The position numbers were made by a program, and so were the translations under genes. From contig NZ_JALNMH010000008.1 in assembly GCF_023156535.1 (NCBI RefSeq), positions 186,001 through 250,000 on the forward strand: a stretch of 64,000 bases of DNA, read 5' to 3'. The stretch comes from Pseudomarimonas salicorniae. Lineage in GTDB: Bacteria > Pseudomonadota > Gammaproteobacteria > Xanthomonadales > Xanthomonadaceae. Every line of letters begins with the position of its first letter. Positions within the stretch are counted from its first letter, which is position 1. The notes below the pieces were generated by a model, which worked only from the letters and a program-made list of their open reading frames with translations, was not told where the DNA came from and made no database searches. This document shows positions 38,609-46,995 of this stretch, one piece after another.

Positions 38609-39493
38609 TTGGCCACGGATCCGGCCTTGCTGCCCGCCGAGCTGCGGGCCCAGTTGCGCGGTCTCGCCTTGCGCGGGCGGCGGCCGCCCAGCGCCGGACC
38701 GCTGGGGCTCAATGCCTCCCGGCGACGCGGTGCGGGCCTCGAGTTCTCGCAGCACCGCGGCTACGAGCCGGGTGACGAGCCACGCCGGATCGACTGGAAG
38801 CTGTTCGCGCGCAGCGACCGCTACTTCGTCCGCGAATCCGAATCCGAGGCGGCACTCGCCGTGTTCGTGCTGCTCGACGCCAGCGCCTCGCTGGGCGAGG
38901 AGGACGCCGACGGCGGCAGCAAGTGGCAACGCGCCCGCGAGCTGGCGGCGGCGATCATCGAGCTGGCCACCCGCCAGAACGACCGTTTCGGCCTGGTCCT
39001 GGCCGGCGACGGCCGGCTCCAGCCGGGCCCGCTGGGCAGCGGCCCGCGCCACCGCGACCGCTGCCTTGGCCGCCTGCTCGAGGCGCAGCCCGCGGGACTC
39101 TGGCCCGACGAGGGCGCGCTCGAATCGCTGTTCGGACTGATCCCGAGGGAGTCGGTGGTGGTACAGATCGGCGATGGCTTCGAGCCGATCGCCGAGCGCC
39201 TCGCCTGCCGCCTGTCCGCCGCCGACCGCGACCTGCGCCATGTTGCGCTCAGTACCGGCATCGAATGCGGCTTCGGCCTGCGCGGCAGCCTGCGCCTGCA
39301 GGATCCCGAGACCGGCGCCGAGATCGCTCTCGATGCCGACAGCGCCCGCGCCGACTTCACCCGACGTTTCCGCGAGGCACGGCAGGCCCAGGCGGCCAGG
39401 CTGGCGGCCGCGGGCGCCATGCACGTCGAGCACCGCATCGACCAGCCAGCCATCGTCGCCTTGCGCGCCCTGCTCGGCGGAGGCAGCCGGTGA
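38609..39493 (+). CDS. DUF58 domain protein with VWA-like MIDAS (TTG start)
   Basis: The 294-residue protein has the DUF58 signature RRRGAGLEFSQHRGYEPGDE followed by RRIDWK, and then a VWA-like region with DASAS (Asp90-Ser94), a metal-ion-dependent adhesion site. DUF58 proteins are the usual partner of MoxR. I set the start at TTG 38609, with GGAG upstream and MATDPALLPAEL reading into the domain; there is no ATG in a better place. No membrane span is present. The stop overlaps the next start by four bases (GTGA). Confidence 0.88.
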   Translation: MATDPALLPAELRAQLRGLALRGRRPPSAGPLGLNASRRRGAGLEFSQHRGYEPGDEPRRIDWKLFARSDRYFVRESESEAALAVFVLLDASASLGEEDADGGSKWQRARELAAAIIELATRQNDRFGLVLAGDGRLQPGPLGSGPRHRDRCLGRLLEAQPAGLWPDEGALESLFGLIPRESVVVQIGDGFEPIAERLACRLSAADRDLRHVALSTGIECGFGLRGSLRLQDPETGAEIALDADSARADFTRRFREARQAQAARLAAAGAMHVEHRIDQPAIVALRALLGGGSR

Positions 39494-40602
39494 GCCTTTC
39501 CCTGCTCTGGCCGGCAGGGCTGCTGGCCAGTCTCGCCCTGCTGCTGCCGATCCTCCTCCACCGCCTGCCGCGCCGGCAGAGCACGCTGCGCCGCTTTGCC
39601 GCCCTGCGCTACATCGGCCAGCATGCCGCGCCACGTCAGCGCCCACGTCTTGCCGAGTGGCCGCTACTCTGTCTGCGCCTGCTGCTGCTTGCGGTCCTGA
39701 CCCTCTGGCTGGCGGCACCGCGCTGGCTCGACTGGCCGGGGCTCGGTCTGCACTGGCGGCTGATCTGGCCCGGCGTGTCGACATCGAGCCTTGCCACGCT
39801 ACCCAGCGCCGACCGCAGCCTGTGGCTGGTCCCGGGCCTGCCCGCCGAGCCCCGTGCCGCTGCGATCACCGACGCCAGGCAGTCGGCCAGCCTGCTGCGC
39901 GAACTGGCCACCCGCCTGCCGCCCGCCGACCGGATCAGCGTGGTCGTGCCCGAGGTGCTCGAGGGTCTTGATGACGAAGTGCTCCGCCTGGCCCGCGAGG
40001 TGGACTGGGTCGTGGTGGCTGCGGAGGTCCCGAACGCGCAGCGGCAGATGCCGCTGCTGGCCATCCGGGGAGCGGCCCCGGGCCCCTGGCTGGCGGCGGC
40101 GCTGGACGCCTGGCAGGCCGATGCCCGGCTCGCCGTCCGGCTCGACCGCGGCGGCCCCGAACAGCCTGTTCCAGCGGAGGCCGAGTCGCTGCTGTGGATC
40201 GGTGACGCGGCGGCGCCACGATGGGCGGGAGCGCCTGGACCCTGGCTGCAGATACCGCACGGTCCGGACGCGGCGCCCACCGGCCAGCCAAGCGAGCTGT
40301 TTGGTCTGCACTGGTACCCGCTTGCCCAGCGCGGCGCACGGCTGGCATCGCCGCTGTCGCCGCAGGCGACGCCGGCGGTGCTCGATGCCGACTTTCCGCG
40401 GCGCCTGCACGGCCTGATCTTCCAGCGCGAAACCGGGCCCGGACGCGCCCCGGCCTCCGCCGCTGCGCCGCAGGCCGACCCCGCGCGCCGTGACCCCGCG
40501 CCACTCGACCTGCAGGAGCTGCTGGCCCTGCTTGCCGGGCTGCTCTTCATTGCCGAGCGCTGGCTGTCCAGTGGCCGGCGTCTTGCGCGGAGCACCGGAT
40601 GA
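39490..40602 (+). CDS. BatA-type membrane protein (GTG start)
   Basis: The 370-residue protein opens with the BatA N-terminal motif: SLLWPAGLLASLALLLPILL, then HRLPRRQSTLRRFAALRYIG, and a second hydrophobic span (about 60-80). Further in it has a large periplasmic domain and one last span near LLALLAGLLFIAERWLSS. It lacks the DxSxS site of true BatA/BatB VWA domains, so metal-dependent binding is probably carried by the DUF58 protein instead. GTG at 39490 overlaps the DUF58 stop, and its own stop overlaps the next ATG (ATGA), making coupled translation likely. Confidence 0.8.
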   Translation: MSLSLLWPAGLLASLALLLPILLHRLPRRQSTLRRFAALRYIGQHAAPRQRPRLAEWPLLCLRLLLLAVLTLWLAAPRWLDWPGLGLHWRLIWPGVSTSSLATLPSADRSLWLVPGLPAEPRAAAITDARQSASLLRELATRLPPADRISVVVPEVLEGLDDEVLRLAREVDWVVVAAEVPNAQRQMPLLAIRGAAPGPWLAAALDAWQADARLAVRLDRGGPEQPVPAEAESLLWIGDAAAPRWAGAPGPWLQIPHGPDAAPTGQPSELFGLHWYPLAQRGARLASPLSPQATPAVLDADFPRRLHGLIFQRETGPGRAPASAAAPQADPARRDPAPLDLQELLALLAGLLFIAERWLSSGRRLARSTG

Positions 40603-42725
40603 CGCCGGCACCCCAGCGCTGGCTGGCCGGCCTGCGCCGGCGCGCGCTCATCGCCGGGCTGCTGCCGCTTGCGCCCTGGCTGATGGTGGCCATGATTGCA
40701 GCGGCCGCGCCTGCGATCGGCGAGCCGCATCCTGCGTTCTGGATCGGGTTCCTGCTGCTCGCGGCGCTCTGTGCGCTTCGTCTGAACAGGCAGCTGCGCC
40801 GCCTGCGCCCCGCCTGGCTGTTGGCCCGCCTCGACGATCTGCGTCCGGAGCTCGAAGACAGTGCCGCCCTGCTGGCGGCCAACGAGTCCGACCTGTCGCC
40901 GCTGCAGCGTCTGCAGCGGCGCCGCGTGCAACAGCGCGTCGAGACCCTGGCTGCCCCGGGCATTGGCCAGCGCTGGCCATGGCGCGCACTGCTCGTCTCG
41001 GCCGCGCTGGCGCTGCTCGCCGGATACGCCCCGCGGCCGATCTCCTCCGCTCCGCCGGAGCGGCCGCCCGCCGTGGTGGCCGACCCAGCCACCCCCGTCG
41101 TTGCCCAGGCGATGACGGTGCGCGTGACCGTGCGCCCCCCCGCCTACACCGGCCTGCCCGATCGCGAGGGCGAGCGCCTCGACCTGCAGGTGGAGCAGGA
41201 CGCCGAGGTGCGCTGGTCGCTGGGCATTGCCCCGCCGCCCGGGCAGGTCCGGCTGCGCTTCGTCGATGGCAGCGAGCTCGTACTGGCAAGACAGGGCGAC
41301 CGCTTCGAGGCCGCACGCGCCTTTGCGCGCTCGACGCTCTACCGTGTCGAAGTGGACGGGACCGACGATATCGGCGGCGACCGCCTGCATCGGCTCGAAG
41401 TCACCCCCGACCGCGCGCCGCGTCTGCGGGTGATCGCCCCGGAACGCAGCCTGACCGTGCTGGACACAGAGCAGCGTCGGTGGAACCTTGAGTTCGAGGC
41501 CGAGGACGACCACGGCATCGCCGGCGCAGACCTGACCCTGACCCTGGCCCAGGGCAGCGGCGAACAGGTGACCGTCAGCGAACGCCGCATACAGCTGACC
41601 GGCGAGGGCGACGCGCGCCGCCGACGCTACGCCCATAGCATCGATCTTCGCGCCGTCGGATTCGCCCGCGGTGACGACCTGATCGCCCGGCTGGAGGTGC
41701 GCGACAATCGCAGGCCCGAGGCGCAGTCCAGCCGCAGCCCCGCGCTGATCCTGCGCTGGCCGAACCCGCAGGCCTCCGAGGGCAGCGGCGTCGAGGGCCT
41801 GGTCCAGCGTACCTTGCCGGCCTATTTCCGCAGCCAGCGCCAGATCATCATCGACACCGAGGCGCTGATCGCCGAGCGGCCCAGGCTCGAGGACGACCGG
41901 GTGCTGGACCGCTCCGACGCGCTCGGCGTCGACCAGCGCATCCTGCGCATGCGCTACGGACAGTTTCTCGGCGAGGAGTCCGAGGCCGGCGAACTGCCCG
42001 GAAGCGGGCCGCGCGAGGACCCGGACGAGGACAGCCACGGCCAGGACCACCACGAGGACGATGGCCATGACCATGGCGGTGCCGAGGCTGCCGCGGCCGG
42101 CTTCGGCGAGGCCGGCAATCTGGTCGAGGAGGTCGGCCATGTCCATGACATCGCCGAGGCTGCCACCCTGCTCGATCCGCGCACCCGCAGCCTGCTGCGC
42201 GCCGCCCTGTCCGAGATGTGGCAGGCCGAAGGCCGGCTGCGCCTCGGCCAGCCCGAGGCGGCCCTGCCGTTCGAGTACCGGGCGCTGGAGCTGATCAAGC
42301 AGGTCCAGCAGGCCAACCGCATCTATCTCGCCCGGGTCGGGCTGGAACTGCCGCCGGTGGACTTCAGCCGGCGGCTCAGTGGCGAGGATCGACCGCGCGC
42401 CCTGCCCCGCGACCGACTGCTGGTCGCGCGCGAGAGCGGTCCGCCGCTGGCCGAGTGGTGGCAGGCCCTGGCCGATGGCGGCGAGCCGCCGCTGGACCTG
42501 ATGGCCGCCTGGATCGGGTCCGGCCCCCAGGCGTTGGACGATCCGCTCGCGGCACTGGCAGAGCTCGATGCCTTGCGCCGCGACCCTGCCTGCGCCGAGT
42601 GCCGCGCGCGGCTGCAGCGCCTGCTCTGGCCGGCGCTTGCCCAGCCTGCGGCGGCGCCGGCTGCGCGCGACCTCGGCGGAGCGGCTGGCGCCCGCTACCT
42701 TGACGGGCTGGAGCAGACGCCATGA
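40599..42725 (+). CDS. DUF4175-type large membrane protein
   Basis: The 708-residue protein has two N-terminal spans (about 15-35 and 45-65), a third near 130-145, and a long periplasmic part with beta-rich domains (PPAYTGLPDREGERLDLQVE; RAPRLRVIAPERSLTVLDTE) like DUF4175/hypothetical proteins of MoxR operons. A short Asp/His-rich stretch, DSHGQDHHEDDGHDHGG (about 476-492), could bind metal ions. The later helical part has CAEC. It starts within the stop of the BatA-type gene and ends within the start of the next gene, both by ATGA overlaps. The function is unknown but it is clearly a member of the operon. Confidence 0.75.
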   Translation: MTPAPQRWLAGLRRRALIAGLLPLAPWLMVAMIAAAAPAIGEPHPAFWIGFLLLAALCALRLNRQLRRLRPAWLLARLDDLRPELEDSAALLAANESDLSPLQRLQRRRVQQRVETLAAPGIGQRWPWRALLVSAALALLAGYAPRPISSAPPERPPAVVADPATPVVAQAMTVRVTVRPPAYTGLPDREGERLDLQVEQDAEVRWSLGIAPPPGQVRLRFVDGSELVLARQGDRFEAARAFARSTLYRVEVDGTDDIGGDRLHRLEVTPDRAPRLRVIAPERSLTVLDTEQRRWNLEFEAEDDHGIAGADLTLTLAQGSGEQVTVSERRIQLTGEGDARRRRYAHSIDLRAVGFARGDDLIARLEVRDNRRPEAQSSRSPALILRWPNPQASEGSGVEGLVQRTLPAYFRSQRQIIIDTEALIAERPRLEDDRVLDRSDALGVDQRILRMRYGQFLGEESEAGELPGSGPREDPDEDSHGQDHHEDDGHDHGGAEAAAAGFGEAGNLVEEVGHVHDIAEAATLLDPRTRSLLRAALSEMWQAEGRLRLGQPEAALPFEYRALELIKQVQQANRIYLARVGLELPPVDFSRRLSGEDRPRALPRDRLLVARESGPPLAEWWQALADGGEPPLDLMAAWIGSGPQALDDPLAALAELDALRRDPACAECRARLQRLLWPALAQPAAAPAARDLGGAAGARYLDGLEQTP

Positions 42726-44455
42726 GCGGGCTGCCGATGCTGACCCCCTGGATCATCGGCCTGATCGCCACGGCGGCTGTGCTCGCCATGTTGCGCATGC
42801 TGCGCCAGCGGCGCTGGGCGCTCGCGGCCATGCAGCCCCTGCTCGCCGCCGGCCTGGCAGCGCTGCTGCTCTGGCAGCCGGCGGCGGCGCCCGGCCCGAT
42901 CGGCCTGATCAGCGAGGGCGCTGATCCGCAGCAGGTCGCTGCCGCGGCAGCCGAACATCCCGGGCTGCCCTGGCTCGCCCTGCCCGGCGCCCCGGCCCCC
43001 GGAGGCGTGGCGCGCGTAGACGATATCGGCGCCGTGCTGAGGCATCGGCCGGCGTCCCTGCGCGTCATCGGGGACGGACTGCGACCCGCACAGCTGGCCG
43101 AGCTCGGAGCACTGCCTGTGCACTTCGAGCCAGTGGCCTGGAGCGAACCAGCCCTGGTGGCGCTCGATCCGCCCGGCCCGGTGACGCCCGGCCTGCGCTG
43201 GCATGTCACGGGGCGGCTGCAGTCGCCTGCCGCAACGCTTGCGCTGCATCTCGTCGACCCGACCGGGCGCAGCGTCGACGAGGCCCGCGCCGACAGCGGC
43301 GGCGGCTTCCGGCTGGGCGCGGCGACGCCGGTCGCAGGCCTGCATCGCTATCTCATCGAACTGCGCGAGGGGGATCGCGTCCTGCAGTCGCTGCCCTTCG
43401 CGGTCGAAGCCGCTGCCGGCGCCGCGCAGACCGCCCTGTTGATCGCCACGGCGCCCTCGCCCGAGATCAAGTTCCTGCGTCGCTGGGCGGCGGACGCCGG
43501 GCTGGCCCAGGACGCCCGGATCGCCGTCGCGCCGGGTCTTGCGCTGCAGCGCGGCGAGACAGGCCTGCGGCCCGAGGACCTCTCGCAGCGGGCCCTGCTG
43601 ATCGTCGATGCCGGCGCCTGGCAGCGGCTCGGTGCCCAGCGCGAGCAGGTGCTCGAAGCGGTCCGCGCGGGCATGGGGCTGCTGCTGCGTGTGAGCGAAG
43701 ATCCCTCTCCGGATCAGCTCGCGGCCTGGTCCGACCTGGGACTCACACTGCAGTCGACCGGCGAAGCCCCGCTGGCCGTCGCAGTCCCGGCCGGGCAGCG
43801 ACGTCTCGCGCCAGGCACCACCCTGCATGCCTGGCCGCTGGTCCGTCGAGCCGGCGACGGCGCCCTGCAGCCGCTGGGCGACGTCGATCAGGGCGCCTGG
43901 ATTCCGCACGGCCGCGGCCGCATCGGCATCAGCTGGCTGATCGATAGCTACCAGTGGGTGCAGCAGGGACAGGCGCCCGCCCACGCCACCCACTGGGCCG
44001 GGATCTGGCGGACCCTCGCTCGCGCGCAGGAGGCCCAGGCGCGCTGGCAGGTCGTCGGTGAAGCCGAGGCCGGTCGTCGCCTGCGGCTCTGCGGCGGCGG
44101 CGGGCAGCCGACCCTGCAGGCCCCGGACGGTCACCGCCTTGCGACCCTGCCCGACCCGGCGCAGCCAGACTGCCTCAGTGTCTGGCCCGAGCAGGCAGGC
44201 CGCTGGCGGCTTGTCGGCGAGGAGCCGCCCGCTCAGCCAATCGAGGTGTTCAGCGCCGGCGAGCGCGCCAGCCTCTCCCGCGCTGAACGCCGCACCGCGA
44301 CTGCCGCCCACGCAGCGGCCTACCCTGCAGCGCCGACGGACGACCGCACCGCTCCCTCCCCCGAGGCCTTGCGCAGCGCCCTGCTGGCCGCATGGCTGCT
44401 GCTCGCCACCCTCGCCTGGTGGACCGAACGGCGTATCGTCGTCACCCGCGCCTGA
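42722..44455 (+). CDS. Large membrane protein closing the MoxR operon
   Basis: I do not recognise a named family for this 577-residue protein. It has two N-terminal spans (about 8-25 and 34-52), a large extracytoplasmic region and one C-terminal span (about 552-570, SALLAAWLLLATLAWW). The middle has a Rossmann- or GATase-like feel (ALLIVDAGAWQRLG, then QVLEAVRAGMGLLLRV), as seen in membrane proteins that end other MoxR/DUF4159 operons. Two Cys in the last 150 residues might pair. Its ATG overlaps the previous stop (ATGA). Confidence 0.65.
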   Translation: MSGLPMLTPWIIGLIATAAVLAMLRMLRQRRWALAAMQPLLAAGLAALLLWQPAAAPGPIGLISEGADPQQVAAAAAEHPGLPWLALPGAPAPGGVARVDDIGAVLRHRPASLRVIGDGLRPAQLAELGALPVHFEPVAWSEPALVALDPPGPVTPGLRWHVTGRLQSPAATLALHLVDPTGRSVDEARADSGGGFRLGAATPVAGLHRYLIELREGDRVLQSLPFAVEAAAGAAQTALLIATAPSPEIKFLRRWAADAGLAQDARIAVAPGLALQRGETGLRPEDLSQRALLIVDAGAWQRLGAQREQVLEAVRAGMGLLLRVSEDPSPDQLAAWSDLGLTLQSTGEAPLAVAVPAGQRRLAPGTTLHAWPLVRRAGDGALQPLGDVDQGAWIPHGRGRIGISWLIDSYQWVQQGQAPAHATHWAGIWRTLARAQEAQARWQVVGEAEAGRRLRLCGGGGQPTLQAPDGHRLATLPDPAQPDCLSVWPEQAGRWRLVGEEPPAQPIEVFSAGERASLSRAERRTATAAHAAAYPAAPTDDRTAPSPEALRSALLAAWLLLATLAWWTERRIVVTRA

Positions 44456-44501
44456 GCCGCCAGCGCCCACCGCGCAGCAGCAGGTCGGGGCGCGAGACAT
44501 T

Positions 44502-44700
44502 CATAGGGTGCGGCTCGCCGCACCGGGCGTACCGTCCGAACGCCCGTACCGGTGCGCCAAGGCACACCCTATGGGGCTTCGCCGACGCCCAACGAAGCCC
44601 GACTGTGGGAGTGCCCTTGGGCGCGACCGCGGAGATCCGCTCTGGCCTCGGTCTGTGGTGAATCCGACGCGCCGCGGTCGCGCCCAAGGGCACTCCCACC
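44502..44700. repeat. Composite repeat module (R2, linker, R1), copy 4
   Basis: R2 is 44502-44573, the linker reads GGGGCTTCGCCGACGCCCAA, and R1 is 44603-44700. The following spacer (GACTGCGGCAAGGCCTGCTT) and R3 copy repeat the arrangement at 15860-16183 almost base for base. Confidence 0.85.
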
Positions 44701-44759
44701 ACTTGACTGCGGCAAGGCCTGCTTTGCGGCGCAAGCCGGACCTTGCAGCGCCGTTGCGT

Positions 44760-44822
44760 GTAGGAGCCAGCTTGCTGGCGATCGTCCCGTCCGGGGGCCT
44801 ATCGCCAGCAAGCTGGCTCCTA
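44760..44822. repeat. R3 stem-loop repeat, copy 3
   Basis: GTAGGAGCCAGCTTGCTGGC pairs with GCCAGCAAGCTGGCTCCTA around GATCGTCCCGTCCGGGGGCC. The right flank TTCGGGATCTGTGGAAGGTC matches those of the copies at 16119 and 61193. Confidence 0.85.
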
Positions 44823-44950
44823 GCTTCGGGATCTGTGGAAGGTCTGCTTTGCGCCCAGACCACACCCTCGCCGCGCGCTGCTGGGAACCTCTGCGCGATC
44901 GACCCGCCGCCCTGCAGGCCCTCCTTGCCGAATCCCTTCCGCGCCCCAAC

Positions 44951-46786
44951 ATGCCCACGATGAGCACACCGTCTTCCGCTACCCCCACCCCCAACGCGCC
45001 GACCCGGGTCGGCGACTGGCGGGTGCTGGTCCAGCTTGGGCCGTTCCTCAAACCGTTCTGGGGGCGGATCCTGATCGCCCTGCTCTGCCTGCTCGCCGGC
45101 AAGGCGGCCGGGCTGTCCGTGCCACTGCTGCTGAAGTCGCTGGTCGACGGTCTGAACGTCGAGGCCAGCCTGCTGGCGGTGCCGGTCGCCCTGCTCCTGG
45201 CCTACGGCGCGGCGCGCCTGTCCGAGCGCGTGTTCACCGAACTGCGCCAGATCGTTTTCGCCCGGGTCATGGAACGCACCACGCGCACCGTCGTCTTGCG
45301 GGTGTTCCGCCATCTTCACGCCCTGAGCATGCAGTTCCACCTTGAGCGGCGCACCGGGGGCGTGGCGCGAGACATCGAGCGCGGCGGCGGGGCGATCAGC
45401 GACCTGCTCGACTGGGCCCTCTACACGATCCTGCCGACCCTGCTCGAAGTGACCGTGGTCGCGATCATCCTGCTCACCCTGTACGACGCCGGGTTCGCCC
45501 TGATCATGTTCGGCGCACTGATCGCCTACGTCGCCTGGACCATCGCCGTGACCGAGTGGCGCACGCGCTTCTACCGGGCCTCGGTCGAAGCCGACACCCA
45601 GGCCAGCGCCGCTGCGGTCGACTCGTTGATCAACTACGAGACGGTCAAGTACTTCAACAACGAAGAGCACGAGGCGCAGCGCTTCGACCGGTCGCTCAGG
45701 GATGCCGAGGAGGCCAACATCCGCGCGCGCAAGACGCTCGCCGTGCTCAACATCGGCCAGAACGCGATTATCAGCCTCGGCGTCACAGCCCTGATGTGGC
45801 GCGCCGCCAGCGGCGTGGTGGCCGGCGAGCTGACCGTCGGCGACCTGGTGCTGGTCAATGCCTACCTGCTGCAGCTGGCGATCCCGCTCAACCTGCTGGG
45901 CATGATGTACCGCGAGGTGAAGCAGGCGCTGACCAACCTCGAACGCCTGTTCGGCCTGCTGGGTGAGCAGCTCGACATCAAGGACCGGCCGGACGCCGCG
46001 CCCCTGTCGACCGCCCGCCCCGAGGTGCGCTTCGAGGCCGTGCGCTTTGGCTACGACCCGCGACGGGAGATTCTCCACGGCATCGACTTTGTCGTCCCGC
46101 CCGGCGGCACGGTGGCGGTGGTCGGGCACTCGGGCTCGGGCAAGTCGACCCTGTCCCGCCTGCTCTACCGCTTCTACGACGTGCAGGGCGGCGCCATCCG
46201 CATCGACGGCCGCGACCTGCGCGAGCTGACCCAGGCCTCCCTGCGCCAGGCCATCGCCATCGTTCCCCAGGACACCGTGCTGTTCAACGACAGCATCCTC
46301 TACAACATCCGCTACGGGCGCCCCGCGGCCAGCCGCGAGGAGGTCGAGGCCGCCGCGCGCGCCGCACACATCCACGACTTCATCGTCGCCCTGCCCGACG
46401 GCTACGAAACCGCCGTCGGCGAACGCGGGCTCAAGCTCTCCGGCGGAGAGAAGCAGCGCGTCGCCATCGCCCGCGCCCTGCTCAAGAACCCGGCCATCCT
46501 GATCTTCGACGAGGCCACCTCGGCCCTGGACTCGAAGTCCGAGAAGGCCATCCAGGCCGAACTCGACCGCATCCAGCAGGGCCGCACCACCCTCGTCATC
46601 GCCCATCGCCTGTCGACAGTCATGAACGCCGACCAGATCCTGGTCATGGATGCCGGCCGCATCATCGAGCGCGGCACTCACGCCGAACTTATCGCCCTTG
46701 AAGGCCACTATGCGGCGATGTGGCGACTGCAACAGGAGCGTCGCGACGCGGTGCACGCTCCGCAAGACCAAAGCAGCCTGCGATAA
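44951..46786 (+). CDS. ABC exporter of the ATM1/HMT1 (ABCB7) family
   Basis: This half-size exporter (611 residues, working as a dimer) has six membrane spans (about 30-330) and a C-terminal ATPase with GHSGSGKST (about 392-400), Q-loop VPQDTVLFNDSI, signature LSGGEKQRVAIARALL and Walker B AILIFDEATSALDSK. The ATM1 subgroup is marked by GLSVPLLLKSLVDGLN, by INYETVKYFNNEEHE and by the NEAxR-like membrane region. Family members export glutathione-linked sulfur or metal-glutathione conjugates. I took ATG at 44951; the ATG three codons later also fits. It is separated from the MoxR operon by the repeat region. Confidence 0.9.
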   Translation: MPTMSTPSSATPTPNAPTRVGDWRVLVQLGPFLKPFWGRILIALLCLLAGKAAGLSVPLLLKSLVDGLNVEASLLAVPVALLLAYGAARLSERVFTELRQIVFARVMERTTRTVVLRVFRHLHALSMQFHLERRTGGVARDIERGGGAISDLLDWALYTILPTLLEVTVVAIILLTLYDAGFALIMFGALIAYVAWTIAVTEWRTRFYRASVEADTQASAAAVDSLINYETVKYFNNEEHEAQRFDRSLRDAEEANIRARKTLAVLNIGQNAIISLGVTALMWRAASGVVAGELTVGDLVLVNAYLLQLAIPLNLLGMMYREVKQALTNLERLFGLLGEQLDIKDRPDAAPLSTARPEVRFEAVRFGYDPRREILHGIDFVVPPGGTVAVVGHSGSGKSTLSRLLYRFYDVQGGAIRIDGRDLRELTQASLRQAIAIVPQDTVLFNDSILYNIRYGRPAASREEVEAAARAAHIHDFIVALPDGYETAVGERGLKLSGGEKQRVAIARALLKNPAILIFDEATSALDSKSEKAIQAELDRIQQGRTTLVIAHRLSTVMNADQILVMDAGRIIERGTHAELIALEGHYAAMWRLQQERRDAVHAPQDQSSLR

Positions 46787-46948
46787 GCATCAGGCCGTCG
46801 CGCCGGCGCGAGGCCGAAACGACCCGATGGCCCCCCTGCCATCAGATCGGCAGGACCTTTCCCGAAAGGTGGATGAGCGGCCAGCAGGCATCCGGCTCGC
46901 CACTGACCGCCATGCTGATGAGGCCTGCTGCGGGCGCCAATGCCAGAC

Positions 46949-46978
46949 ATGCGGTGGGCGTAGCGACGCCCGCCGCAT
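46949..46978. terminator. Strong hairpin between the convergent ABC exporter and RCC1-protein genes
   Basis: ATGCGGTGGGCG and CGCCCGCCGCAT pair over twelve positions (one G-T) around a six-base loop, 17 bases past the RCC1-protein stop. Neither side has a long T-run, so it may end transcription with Rho or protect the 3' end. A smaller stem GATGGC...GCCATC lies at 46826-46843. Confidence 0.45.
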
Positions 46979-46995
46979 GCCGACCTTTTCGCCAG

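Larger units (their letters stand above)
44456..44950. other. 495-base intergenic repeat region before the ABC exporter
   Basis: It contains a composite R2-linker-R1 module, a conserved spacer, an R3 stem-loop with its downstream flank, and then about 90 bases with the ABC gene promoter region. No supported gene lies here. Confidence 0.75.

Noticed and set aside
39636..42146. 836-codon minus-strand frame opposite the BatA-type and DUF4175-type genes
   Set aside because: Overlaps two tightly coupled genes and lacks any domain or ribosome site.
42695..46771. Long minus-strand frames (601 and 756 codons) opposite the operon end and the ABC exporter
   Set aside because: Antisense to membrane and ABC proteins with full motifs; one also translates the repeat module.
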